Origin: Chaenocephalus aceratus
Taxonomy: Eukaryota > Chordata > Actinopteri > Perciformes > Channichthyidae
Length of the DNA: 64,000 nt
Direction: 5' to 3'
Assembly (NCBI GenBank): GCA_023974075.1
Contig: CM043789.1
Coordinates: 36,029,161 to 36,093,160 of the forward strand
Notes under the pieces: generated by a model
The model's input: only the letters and a program-made list of their open reading frames with translations
What the model was told of the DNA's origin: nothing
The model's database searches: none
Part shown: positions 25,688 to 33,601 of the stretch, in pieces
Numbering within the stretch: the stretch's first letter is position 1
How the letters are laid out: every line of letters begins with the position of its first letter
Translations under genes and position numbers: made by a program

Positions 25688-25852
25688 ATGGCCAAGAGAC
25701 GTCTTGATATGAATTTAATCAGCGAGACACCGGTAACAACTTACAACCATCCGTTGGGTGCTCCAATCAAGAAACGAATGAAGTTTGTATGCCGGGTTCA
25801 GACACCTACAGCCGAAGAACTTCGCCTCTCTGTTTTTGCGAACAGGACATGA
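25688..25852 (+). CDS. 54-aa basic hypothetical protein, left arm
   Basis: I do not recognise this protein. The frame starts ATGGCC after 'gagaaa' (purine at -3, G at +4, a good Kozak context) and about 45 bp below a TATA-like ctaaataaaaagcc. It encodes a short peptide with an N-terminal AKRRLD cluster, a middle HPLGAPIKKRMK cluster resembling a nuclear-localisation signal, and an acidic-hydrophobic end (TAEELRLSVF). In the right arm the counterpart (rc of about 37700-37862) has lost a T in codon 10 and stops early. A second, shorter version follows at 25989-26072. It could be a real small viral-type gene or the 5' remnant of a longer one. Confidence 0.4.
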   Translation: MAKRRLDMNLISETPVTTYNHPLGAPIKKRMKFVCRVQTPTAEELRLSVFANRT

Positions 25853-25884
25853 GGGGAGAGACCATAGGGTGGGCCGAGGGGAGG

Positions 25885-25888
<4 letters not shown>

Positions 25889-25921
<33 letters not shown>
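25889..25921. repeat. (CA)n microsatellite
   Basis: 33-bp run in the second copy of the duplicated block; the mirror at 37639-37663 is shorter (about 25 bp). Confidence 0.97.
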
Positions 25922-25923
<2 letters not shown>

Positions 25924-25988
25924 TCCCCACCCCCCACCCCATCTCCCCTTAGAGGTTGTTTAAATAAAAGCCAGCGTCTCTTGTGGCC

Positions 25989-26072
25989 ATGAGACGTCTT
26001 GATATGAGTTTAATCAGCGAGACATCGGTGACAACTTACGACCATCCGTTGGGTGCTCCAAATCAAAAGTAA
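25989..26072 (+). CDS. 27-aa duplicate of the basic small frame
   Basis: The second copy of the duplicated block starts at an internal ATG (MRRLDMSLISET...) and ends TAA after 27 codons. A TATA-like taaataaaagcc lies upstream. Its right-arm mirror (37489-37571) is 1 bp shorter and frameshifted. Probably a degenerate copy of 25688-25852. Confidence 0.25.
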   Translation: MRRLDMSLISETSVTTYDHPLGAPNQK

Positions 26073-26075
26073 AGC

Positions 26076-26669
26076 ATAAAAAAACAGATATTTTAAAAAG
26101 GCAGCTTTTTTGTTAAAGGATAAGGGAGGGGGAAAAAAAAACCAAACCCCCTGTGGAGGAACCGTAAACCCCCTATGGAGACAACCATGCGGTAATTAGG
26201 GGGAGGTAGGTAATATACTTAAAATATATATAGAAAGTCAGAGAATATTTATCAGAGGATAACGCATATACATTTTATACAAGTCGACACGAGTGGATTT
26301 TGTAAGAAAACAAAGTTTTCGTTCTCAGACCGCTGCAGCATTTTCAAGCAGATCTCTGCGATATGCAATCGCTGTCCGAATATAATGATGACTTTTAATT
26401 ATTTGTTAACAGTCATAAATGTATTTAGAAAAAACCTGTGCTCAAACATTAAAAAGAAAAAGAAGGGTAAAGTTACCAAAGCTTTTTGATATAGTTTTTA
26501 ACACACAGCGAGATCCCTAAAAAAAAGTTACAAACAGCTGCGGGGTAAGAATTCTTTACTAAAGTTTTTTTCAAAACTTGTTGAAGAAAAGAGGTATTGC
26601 ACATTATATAACCGCCAGTGACATAAGGCATGTACGGTAGAAAGATTTAACCGTACGCTGTAAACTAAA
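26076..26669. other. Left-arm segment present once here, twice in the right arm
   Basis: Contains purine-rich 'ataagggagggggaaaaaaa', two 'aaccccct' words, and a lysine-rich weak frame (KKKKKGKV near 26445-26470). The right arm carries its inverse as two tandem copies (36620-37441). No convincing gene. Confidence 0.6.
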
Positions 26670-26892
26670 ATGTGGAGGTATTTTACAGCTAAAAACACTC
26701 CTAGACCTAAAAATCTGAGAAAAACCAAGTCTCTCCCCACGATATGCAGCCTGGATCAAATGCCTACAGGACCGCCATCCTCACCAACATTTAGGACACC
26801 AGATCTGGACAGCGCTATGGCTGACATTGATATCACGGGGTGGCTGGATATGCCTCAACCTCCATGTGAATTACACACAAATCTGCAGAGTG

Positions 26893-26895
<3 letters not shown>
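26670..26895 (+). pseudogene. Truncated acidic frame (left arm), cut by retroposon insertion
   Basis: The frame reads MWRYFTAKNTPRPKNLRKTKS..., then a Pro/Ser/Thr-rich and acidic part (PTGPPSSPTFRTPD; DIDITGWLDMPQPP), and runs into a TA repeat and retroposon tail at 26896. The motif LRKTKS is shared with the start of the 70-aa frame nearer the hinge (MDLRKTKS), so the two are probably paralogous or share a 5' end. The acidic-hydrophobic core is like a transactivation segment, but that is only a resemblance. The right-arm copy (about 36250-36384, minus) has the same truncation, and an extra T near 36463 breaks the upstream frame. Function unknown. Confidence 0.4.
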
Positions 26896-26923
<28 letters not shown>

Positions 26924-27175
26924 TCTTTATTTAACAGGTAAAAAAAAACCTCATTGAGATTAAAATCTCTTTTCCAAGAGTGACCTGACCAAGAAGGGCA
27001 GCATGTACAAAGTTACAACATATAAAACACAGACATGAAAGGCAGACAAATACAGCTGTAAAACACAAATAAAATGGCACATTAGCCAGTCAATATAAAA
27101 CCTTTATTTAACCAGATTGGTCCCATTGAGATCATAGATCTCTTTTTCAAGGGAGACCTGCAGAAATATGCAAAG
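26896..27175 (-). mobile_element. Retroposon tails inserted in left arm after (TA)n
   Basis: After a 27-bp TA run, two related blocks read (on the minus strand) as 'agatctcaatgggacc' followed by 'ggttaaataaagg', the 3' tail of a very common fish LINE/SINE family: 26923-26985 and 27095-27165. The same double insertion sits at the mirrored place in the right arm (36000-36246). It therefore predates the duplication of the arm, or has been copied across by gene conversion. Confidence 0.75.
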
Positions 27176-28385
27176 TAAAACAAACTATTAAAATCATTCA
27201 AAAACTGGCAACATTTTTAAAACGATTTCAAGATATACGAGCACTCACATCGACCAAAACTAAAAAAGTGTTACACAATGACTGACATTCTGTACGGGAG
27301 TTCACACCCCCAGCTGCTGTAGGGAGTTGAAATATGTTAAGGCTCTCGGGGGATGGTGGTTAAGAGACAGATTCTTAGTTTTTGGACTGCCTCAGGGGGT
27401 TAACGACATCTACTAAAAACAAAGTACTTCATAGTGTTAGTGTTCCCTGCCCTTATCCATTTATTTTTCTTTATTCAGCAATCGGCAATTGTGTCACCTT
27501 GTTTTTTCTTGTTAATTAGGAAAGTGCTTGCTTAAATGTTTGTATTTTAAGTGCATATTATAGAACAGGTATAGGGCAATATCAAAATTAGCCCAAACTT
27601 TTTTTTTATTCACAATGTTTACTGATAATCATCAAAATATGCAGGGGGTCCAATTCTTAACTTTTCCCTAAAACATTCTAGAATTTCTTTATCTAACACA
27701 AAAAACATGAATTTTAAAAACATTTGACAACAATAGATACGTTGTTCCTGTTTTTATTACGATTATCAGATACAAAATGATAAGTATAAATAAATCTATG
27801 CTTTCAAATGCATTATTCAGAGATATTAGGCCTGTCAAATCAAAACTGGAGCATGTGAATAAGAGAGAGCAGAGTCCTAACCAGCAGCCCCTCTGATCCA
27901 AACCAAACTCTGAGCAGCAGGCGGCTGAGACGGAGCCAACCAGCATGCGGACCAAACTGCTGCTATTGATATTTGTCTATATTGATGTTAAACATGGAGC
28001 TGCTGTGATGCAAGTCAAATTTGATCTGACCATTAAAGTATTATCGTATTATCGTATCGTATTTCTGCAGGAGATCCACACATAGACAACTCAACATCAC
28101 AAAGAGGTCAAAAACTTCACAACAGCCCTTTCAATTGGGACAAAATGTATCGACAGTCATTTAAAAATGACCCCTCTCACAACTAAGAAGAAGTTAAGAA
28201 AATGGACACTGCAAATATAGCTAGGTAAAATGCCAAGTGGGTACAGCTCATTACAAATGTTAATCTTGGGTTTGCTTTCACTCGATGAAGCTCAGTGCAA
28301 GTTCTTTCATGAAGTGCAGGGTCTTTAATGAAGACTTTCACCTTTCCTAGTCGGATTCTCGTACCCCTAAATCTATCACAGCAAG
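27176..28385. other. Left-arm non-coding stretch
   Basis: No domain-bearing frame. Around 27350-27440 the words 'agacagattcttag', 'ttaacgacatctact' and 'aaagtacttcat' resemble the 30740-31070 repeats. Around 27835-28060 lies GC-richer sequence with 'attatcgtattatcgtatcg', possibly an old retroposon end. All mirrored at 34790-35990. Confidence 0.4.
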
Positions 28386-28541
28386 ATGGAGTCTAATCGC
28401 CAAAGTTTAATATATATTGCTCTTTGTATACACAGCAATAAATATGTTTATCGCACTAAACAAACTTCAACTGTCAATCATTCCAAACACTCTTTAAACC
28501 GAGGAGGAGGGGCAGACTTAAAATATTGTAACGCAATTTAA
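28386..28541 (+). CDS. 51-aa hypothetical frame (left arm)
   Basis: A 51-codon frame starts in a strong Kozak context (aagATGG) and ends TAA. It is rich in Ser, Asn, Lys and Tyr and has no known domain. It is intact and of equal length at the mirrored position in the right arm (34596-34751, minus). Conservation in both arms is weak evidence because the arms are copies of one another. May be chance. Confidence 0.25.
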   Translation: MESNRQSLIYIALCIHSNKYVYRTKQTSTVNHSKHSLNRGGGADLKYCNAI

Positions 28542-28639
28542 TCACATTACAAAGTTTGACCCAAAGTTGCTCCCACGCGGATGTTCCCCATGAATTGAAT
28601 GGTTTTGGAAGAGCAAAGGCAGATTTTGGCTTTTTTTCT

Positions 28640-29215
28640 CTTGCCAAGATACTTTTAGACACACTTTGAGGGATGCAAAACCTTAAAACTAGAAAATGAA
28701 GTACAGTCTGATTAGATTTTTTCTTAAAGACTGTTTCTCTAAAAGGTAAGTTTGTGATTTTAACAATTTTCCCTGACACTTGGCAGATTTGTGTGTAATT
28801 CTCTCACAACGGAACTGTAAGATACACTTTTTATGTATGCAAAACCTTAAACTTTTTTTTTTTTTTTTTGAAAATAAAATACTTTGTCTGAATACATTTT
28901 CTTTAAAGGCACTTTTTTTTATTTTAACGCTATTTCAGTGGAAAAATACAGTTTTGTTGACATCAAGCTTTTTTCTCTTTTCTTGTGTTACTAAGATACT
29001 TTTAGACACACTTTGATGTATGCAACACTTGTTCAGTTAAACAATGGGTTTTTTTTTTTTTTCTGATAAACTTACATATTTTAGTTATTTTATGTTACCA
29101 AGATACTTTGAGATACACCCTGATGTACGCAACACTTAACAAAGGGTATAATATGAAGTACTTGGTAAGGAAGGGGTTTTTCCTTAAGGGTGCAAAACTT
29201 TAGAACAGGGTAAAA
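28640..29215 (+). repeat. Four diverged AAGATAC-ACTTT-GTATGCAA units upstream of the cassette
   Basis: Related blocks start near 28648, 28820, 28994 and 29100: agatacttttagacacactttgagg.., agatacactttttatgtatg.., agatacttttagacac.. and agatactttgagatac.., each followed by a 'gatg(t/g)a(t/c)gcaaaac'-like word and a T-rich run. The reverse orientation of the same motif ('aagtgtatctttcggtaac') occurs below the 154-aa gene at 30762-31075. Confidence 0.75.
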
Positions 29216-29454
29216 TATTCATTAAATTGTATTGAATTGAGTTTTCTTTTTTGATTTTCAACATACTATTTGTACACAATGACTTTTCCATATTTCTGAT
29301 AAACTATACTTTTGACTTTTTTCCGTAAAATCATGACAAACTATTACTTATTCTTAAATTTCACCTATTGCTGGAGATGAGATGAAAAAGCTACAACGCT
29401 TAAAGAACTTTTTTTTCTAAAAACTCTCAATTCTATAATTGACTCCCCCATTCA

Positions 29455-29530
29455 ACGCAATGAGCCCCACCCTCCACTCAGCAAATCATCTAAAACGAAG
29501 GACCTCACTAAGACGATCGTTGTAAACTAG
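29455..29530 (+). promoter_or_regulatory. Promoter-like block of the 187/154-aa cassette (left arm)
   Basis: The text 'cccattcaacgcaatgagcc', then 'ccactcagcaaatcat' and a TATA-like 'ctaaaac' (about 29490), lies 43 bp above the ATG and ends in 'actagccATGga'. The block at 31220-31293 before the 70-aa frame has the same order of words with a perfect TATAAAA. Two genes thus share one promoter design. Confidence 0.6.
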
Positions 29531-29532
29531 CC

Positions 29533-30096
29533 ATGGAGCAGAGAAAAGCCAAGACTCCCCCCGCGAGTTGCAGTCAGGAACAGAGTCTACCAGCAACACC
29601 ACCATGTGGGAAACCCGAATCTTGCAGTACTACTGCTGCTGATGCTACTCCTCGGGTCAAGAAGTCTCGGTTTAGGGACACAGTGAAATCGGAGTTGTTT
29701 TATATTCTGGAGATGGTGATGTATCGGTACAGAAAAGAAATCTGCAAAGAATGCCGACGCAGTAACCCCGACCAGAGGCAACACGATTGTCGGAATGACA
29801 TGCCCGATTTCTTCTTCAGAAACAATTACAATGCGTTAATGAAAAGACTTTGGCTCGCCGACTTCGTTGCAGTGATTGACCAGAGTCTTATTGAAAAAGG
29901 CATTTGCGAGGATAAACTGAGGATAGGACGCGCTTCGGAAGCTTTTCTGCACAAGCTTGTAAAATGCAGATGCCTCAAGGAGAGACTTGAAATATCCATA
30001 CAGAGTTGGATGGAGAAGAAGAAGACTAACAAACAACAGTCGGATGGAGAAGAAGCCAGGGACTTGTTCAATGCAGTGACTTTTTTCTTTAAGTAA
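29533..30096 (+). CDS. 187-aa cysteine-containing hypothetical protein (left arm)
   Basis: I do not recognise it by name. Residues 1-40 are Ser/Pro/Thr/Cys-rich and probably disordered. RVKKSRFR (41-48) is a basic, nuclear-localisation-like stretch. Residues 50-70 look helical. Residues 71-86 form C-x2-C-x9-H-x-C, a possible zinc site. The rest (95-160) is predicted helical, with CRC at 145-147, and a Lys-rich C-terminus. The start has a promoter-like block above and 'gccATGga' context. The 154-aa frame follows 7 bp after the stop. The right-arm copy encodes the identical protein. By position and company it could be one of the small accessory ('oncoid'-type) proteins of adintoviruses; this is inference. 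Confidence 0.7.
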   Translation: MEQRKAKTPPASCSQEQSLPATPPCGKPESCSTTAADATPRVKKSRFRDTVKSELFYILEMVMYRYRKEICKECRRSNPDQRQHDCRNDMPDFFFRNNYNALMKRLWLADFVAVIDQSLIEKGICEDKLRIGRASEAFLHKLVKCRCLKERLEISIQSWMEKKKTNKQQSDGEEARDLFNAVTFFFK

Positions 30097-30103
30097 AATA
30101 AAA

Positions 30104-30568
30104 ATGGGAAACTACTTTGCAAAACGCTCTGTATATATTGATCATAATGTAGTCATTACCCGTTTAATAAATGTGGTGATGGGGACGATTGAAAACAGAA
30201 CGAGTAGTGACCCCTGTGTAAAAAGAATGGCTGAAGTTTGTAAACTACAAGACATTTTGGATATCGTTCGTTCTGGCAGTACTATTCAGGGTCATTGGGA
30301 AACGCTTGTAAACGAAACATTTAAAGTGGTCCTGGAATCTTCATTTTCCGAAACATTCTGTAACATTATCTCAGAAATGAAACAAACATCAAAAGTGTAT
30401 CATGTGCTCTCATTGTATGCTCTGTTTGTAGATGTAATGCATCTGTGTGTTGAAAACAGCATACACGTGAATATTTTGACTGAAGTGAAAAAACTCCATC
30501 ACGATATCTCCAATAATATGGGGAATTCTAAGCTGGAGACTGTCCTGGGGATGCTACAATCAGTATAA
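30104..30568 (+). CDS. 154-aa helical hypothetical protein (left arm)
   Basis: Starts 7 bp after the 187-aa frame with good context (aaaaATGG). MGNYFAKR at the N-terminus fits a possible N-myristoylation signal (Gly2, small residue at 6, basic 7-8). The remainder is almost all amphipathic helix, with a hydrophobic central helix (about 103-117, VYHVLSLYALFVDVM). Length and helical pattern are compatible with a Bcl-2-like fold, such as viral anti-apoptotic proteins carried by adenoviruses and adintoviruses, but no diagnostic BH1 motif is obvious, so this is only a hypothesis. An AATAAA lies at 30592-30597, 24 bp after the stop. The lack of a separate promoter suggests a two-gene transcript. The right-arm copy is identical in protein. 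Confidence 0.7.
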   Translation: MGNYFAKRSVYIDHNVVITRLINVVMGTIENRTSSDPCVKRMAEVCKLQDILDIVRSGSTIQGHWETLVNETFKVVLESSFSETFCNIISEMKQTSKVYHVLSLYALFVDVMHLCVENSIHVNILTEVKKLHHDISNNMGNSKLETVLGMLQSV

Positions 30569-30591
30569 CTATTGATTTTGTGGGTGAAAAA

Positions 30592-30597
30592 AATAAA
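30592..30597 (+). terminator. Polyadenylation signal of the cassette (left arm)
   Basis: AATAAA 24 bp below the stop of the 154-aa frame; mirrored at 32537-32542. Confidence 0.55.
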
Positions 30598-30719
30598 AAA
30601 AGTGTTCTTTACATCTAAAAACTGTTGTCATCATTATAGCAAGGGGAGCGTGTCTGATACATGTGTATTACAGTCCTTCTTGTTGTGTTTTTCAGTGTTT
30701 TCTGTGTGTCTGTACACAC

Positions 30720-31190
30720 AAAGCACACTTCATTATCTACTTTTCAGCTTCTTTAAAAAGAAAAGTGTATCTTTCGGTAACTTTCTCAGAGAATTTAAGC
30801 ATAAATATGTCAAATGTTCAAAACAGCATTGTTTCACTGAAATACCCTCAAAATGACAAACTGCCATTAAGAGTCAGATTCTTAACCAAATCTACTGACA
30901 CAAAGTCCTTCATTATCTACTTTTCAGCTTTTTAATACAAAAGTGTATCTTTCGGTAACCTTCTTGAGAGAATTAAGCATAAATCTGTCAAAGATTCTTA
31001 ACGAAATCTACTGACACAAAGTCTACTTCATTATCTACTTTTCAGCTTGTATACACAAAGTGTATCTTTCAGTAACTTTACCAGAGAATTTAAGCATAAA
31101 TCTGTCAAATGTTCAAAACAGCCTTGTTTCACTGAAATACCCTCAAAATGACAAACTGCCATTAAGAGTCAGAATCCAAGCGAAATCTCC
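30720..31190 (+). repeat. Three tandem diverged units below the cassette (left arm)
   Basis: Units each contain 'cttcattatctacttttcag', then 'aagtgtatctttcggtaac', then 'agaatttaagcataaat' and 'tgtcaaatgttcaaaaca', and often 'aatgacaaactgccattaag'. They start near 30728, 30907 and 31025; the middle one is shortened. Mirrored at 31945-32415. The GTGTATCTTT word is the inverse of the motif above the cassette. Confidence 0.85.
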
Positions 31191-31219
31191 TCAAACAGAG
31201 TACTTTCTACAGATGAAGC

Positions 31220-31293
31220 CTCCCACTCAACACAATATGTCCCACCCACTCAGCAAATCATATAAAACTAAGGACGCCCGTTAAAAACTAGCC
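31220..31293 (+). promoter_or_regulatory. Promoter-like block before the 70-aa frame (left arm)
   Basis: 'cactcaacacaatatgtccc', 'ccactcagcaaatcat' and TATAAAA (31261-31267) precede 'actagccATGga' at 31294. Order and wording match 29455-29530. Confidence 0.65.
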
Positions 31294-31508
31294 ATGGATC
31301 TGAAAAAACCAAGTGTCTGACGTAGCCTGCCCCTTATTATCACCAGGATAATGGATACGGGCTTAATGACTGGATGTTACAAAGTAGGGGAGAGGATGTC
31401 CCAGAAGAAGAGCTTTCTTTAAAAGATGGTATTATAGATAACCTTTATAGAAACAGTATATCTCATACCACTCGCAAGATCGCAAACGACAATAGCAGAA
31501 AAGAATAG
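31294..31508 (+). pseudogene. Broken left-arm copy of the 70-aa frame
   Basis: Compared with the open right-arm copy, this copy has small indels within the first 60 bases and stops at codon 9 (TGA at 31318-31320). The rest is nearly identical. It shows that the arms have accumulated independent changes after duplication. Confidence 0.8.
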
Positions 31509-31536
31509 AAAAAGTAAAGAAAAACGAAGAAAAAGC

Positions 31537-31599
31537 TTGGCCTTTTCTTTTCATTCGCATTCTGCGTTTGCTTTTAATTTTTCTTCTCCTTTTCATGTT
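31537..31599. other. Hinge (unpaired centre) of the giant palindrome
   Basis: 63 bp between the arms, pyrimidine-rich on the plus strand. On the minus strand it opens with ATG at 31597 and codes for about 20 residues of which 13 are Lys or Arg, before running into the arm. Such a strongly basic run recalls core peptides that bind DNA in adenovirus-like particles. It may instead be a chance result of purine-rich DNA. Confidence 0.6.
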
Positions 31600-31627
31600 G
31601 CTTTTTCTTCGTTTTTCTTTACTTTTT

Positions 31628-31840
31628 CTATTCTTTTCTGCTATTGTCGTTTGCGATCTTGCGAGTGGTATGAGATATACTGTTTCTATAAAGGTTATCT
31701 ATAATACCATCTTTTAAAGAAAGCTCTTCTTCTGGGACATCCTCTCCCCTACTTTGTAACATCCAGTCATTAAGCCCGTATCCATTATCCTGGTGATAAT
31801 AAGGGCAGGCTACGTCAGACTTGGTTTTTCTCAGATCCAT
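31628..31840 (-). CDS. 70-aa hypothetical protein (right arm, intact)
   Basis: Starts MDLRKTKS, shared with the frame at 26670. It continues with a Tyr/Asn/Trp-containing middle (DNGYGLNDWMLQS), an acidic block (GEDVPEEE) and a Ser/Arg/Asn-rich end that stops close to the hinge. TATAAAA of the promoter-like block is at 31867-31873, about 33 bp above the ATG, so the leader would be only a few bases. The left-arm copy is broken. No known domain; if real, it could be a small regulatory protein. Confidence 0.5.
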   Translation of the reverse strand: MDLRKTKSDVACPYYHQDNGYGLNDWMLQSRGEDVPEEELSLKDGIIDNLYRNSISHTTRKIANDNSRKE

Positions 31841-32565
31841 GGCTAGTTTTTAACGGGCGTCCTTAGTTTTATATGATTTGCTGAGTGGGTGGGACATATT
31901 GTGTTGAGTGGGAGGCTTCATCTGTAGAAAGTACTCTGTTTGAGGAGATTTCGCTTGGATTCTGACTCTTAATGGCAGTTTGTCATTTTGAGGGTATTTC
32001 AGTGAAACAAGGCTGTTTTGAACATTTGACAGATTTATGCTTAAATTCTCTGGTAAAGTTACTGAAAGATACACTTTGTGTATACAAGCTGAAAAGTAGA
32101 TAATGAAGTAGACTTTGTGTCAGTAGATTTCGTTAAGAATCTTTGACAGATTTATGCTTAATTCTCTCAAGAAGGTTACCGAAAGATACACTTTTGTATT
32201 AAAAAGCTGAAAAGTAGATAATGAAGGACTTTGTGTCAGTAGATTTGGTTAAGAATCTGACTCTTAATGGCAGTTTGTCATTTTGAGGGTATTTCAGTGA
32301 AACAATGCTGTTTTGAACATTTGACATATTTATGCTTAAATTCTCTGAGAAAGTTACCGAAAGATACACTTTTCTTTTTAAAGAAGCTGAAAAGTAGATA
32401 ATGAAGTGTGCTTTGTGTGTACAGACACACAGAAAACACTGAAAAACACAACAAGAAGGACTGTAATACACATGTATCAGACACGCTCCCCTTGCTATAA
32501 TGATGACAACAGTTTTTAGATGTAAAGAACACTTTTTTTATTTTTTTCACCCACAAAATCAATAG

Positions 32566-33030
32566 TTATACTGATTGTAGCATCCCCAGGACAGTCTCCA
32601 GCTTAGAATTCCCCATATTATTGGAGATATCGTGATGGAGTTTTTTCACTTCAGTCAAAATATTCACGTGTATGCTGTTTTCAACACACAGATGCATTAC
32701 ATCTACAAACAGAGCATACAATGAGAGCACATGATACACTTTTGATGTTTGTTTCATTTCTGAGATAATGTTACAGAATGTTTCGGAAAATGAAGATTCC
32801 AGGACCACTTTAAATGTTTCGTTTACAAGCGTTTCCCAATGACCCTGAATAGTACTGCCAGAACGAACGATATCCAAAATGTCTTGTAGTTTACAAACTT
32901 CAGCCATTCTTTTTACACAGGGGTCACTACTCGTTCTGTTTTCAATCGTCCCCATCACCACATTTATTAAACGGGTAATGACTACATTATGATCAATATA
33001 TACAGAGCGTTTTGCAAAGTAGTTTCCCAT
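32566..33030 (-). CDS. 154-aa helical hypothetical protein (right arm)
   Basis: Encodes a protein identical to that at 30104-30568, again 7 bp after the 187-aa frame and followed by AATAAA (32537-32542). Identity between the two arms over both genes means recent duplication, gene conversion or both. Confidence 0.7.
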   Translation of the reverse strand: MGNYFAKRSVYIDHNVVITRLINVVMGTIENRTSSDPCVKRMAEVCKLQDILDIVRSGSTIQGHWETLVNETFKVVLESSFSETFCNIISEMKQTSKVYHVLSLYALFVDVMHLCVENSIHVNILTEVKKLHHDISNNMGNSKLETVLGMLQSV

Positions 33031-33037
33031 TTTTATT

Positions 33038-33601
33038 TTACTTAAAGAAAAAAGTCACTGCATTGAACAAGTCCCTGGCTTCTTCTCCATCCGACTGTTG
33101 TTTGTTAGTCTTCTTCTTCTCCATCCAACTCTGTATGGATATTTCAAGTCTCTCCTTGAGGCATCTGCATTTTACAAGCTTGTGCAGAAAAGCTTCCGAA
33201 GCGCGTCCTATCCTCAGTTTATCCTCGCAAATGCCTTTTTCAATAAGACTCTGGTCAATCACTGCAACGAAGTCGGCGAGCCAAAGTCTTTTCATTAACG
33301 CATTGTAATTGTTTCTGAAGAAGAAATCGGGCATGTCATTCCGACAATCGTGTTGCCTCTGGTCGGGGTTACTGCGTCGGCATTCTTTGCAGATTTCTTT
33401 TCTGTACCGATACATCACCATCTCCAGAATATAAAACAACTCCGATTTCACTGTGTCCCTAAACCGAGACTTCTTGACCCGAGGAGTAGCATCAGCAGCA
33501 GTAGTACTGCAAGATTCGGGTTTCCCACATGGTGGTGTTGCTGGTAGACTCTGTTCCTGACTGCAACTCGCGGGGGGAGTCTTGGCTTTTCTCTGCTCCA
33601 T
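33038..33601 (-). CDS. 187-aa cysteine-containing hypothetical protein (right arm)
   Basis: Encodes a protein identical to that at 29533-30096, with the C-x2-C-x9-H-x-C cluster. The promoter-like block is mirrored at 33604-33680. The two copies face each other across the hinge and would be transcribed convergently. Confidence 0.7.
   Translation of the reverse strand: MEQRKAKTPPASCSQEQSLPATPPCGKPESCSTTAADATPRVKKSRFRDTVKSELFYILEMVMYRYRKEICKECRRSNPDQRQHDCRNDMPDFFFRNNYNALMKRLWLADFVAVIDQSLIEKGICEDKLRIGRASEAFLHKLVKCRCLKERLEISIQSWMEKKKTNKQQSDGEEARDLFNAVTFFFK

Larger units (their letters stand above)
25520..26075 (+). repeat. Tandemly duplicated ~300-bp block with CA runs
   Basis: Two copies (about 25520-25825 and 25826-26075) share 'gcaaacaggacaggagggga'-type text, a CA microsatellite (25564-25607 and 25889-25921), 'ccccatctccc', a TATA-like taaataaaa(a)gcc, and the start of a small frame with 'gacgtcttgatatga'. 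Mirrored in the right arm, where the GT runs differ in length (25 and 43 bp). Confidence 0.85.
25099..31536 (+). repeat. Left arm of the giant palindrome
   Basis: 6,438 bp whose reverse complement is found, base for base apart from small indels, at 31600-38451. Reading inwards it contains a GGAAGTCCCG array, a tandemly duplicated block with a 54-aa frame and CA microsatellites, a truncated frame interrupted by retroposon tails, a series of GATACACTTT-type repeats, the 187/154-aa cassette, more repeats, and the broken 70-aa frame. Confidence 0.97.

Noticed and set aside
30572..30935. Frames of 90-94 codons in the repeats below the cassette
   Set aside because: They lie in tandem repeat units and the frame changes between units, so coding is unlikely despite mirror copies.
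33012..33547. Open frames of 98, 66 and 65 codons antisense to the 187-aa gene, and their mirror at 29587-30122
   Set aside because: They are shadows on the opposite strand of a better supported frame and have no promoter-like block of their own.
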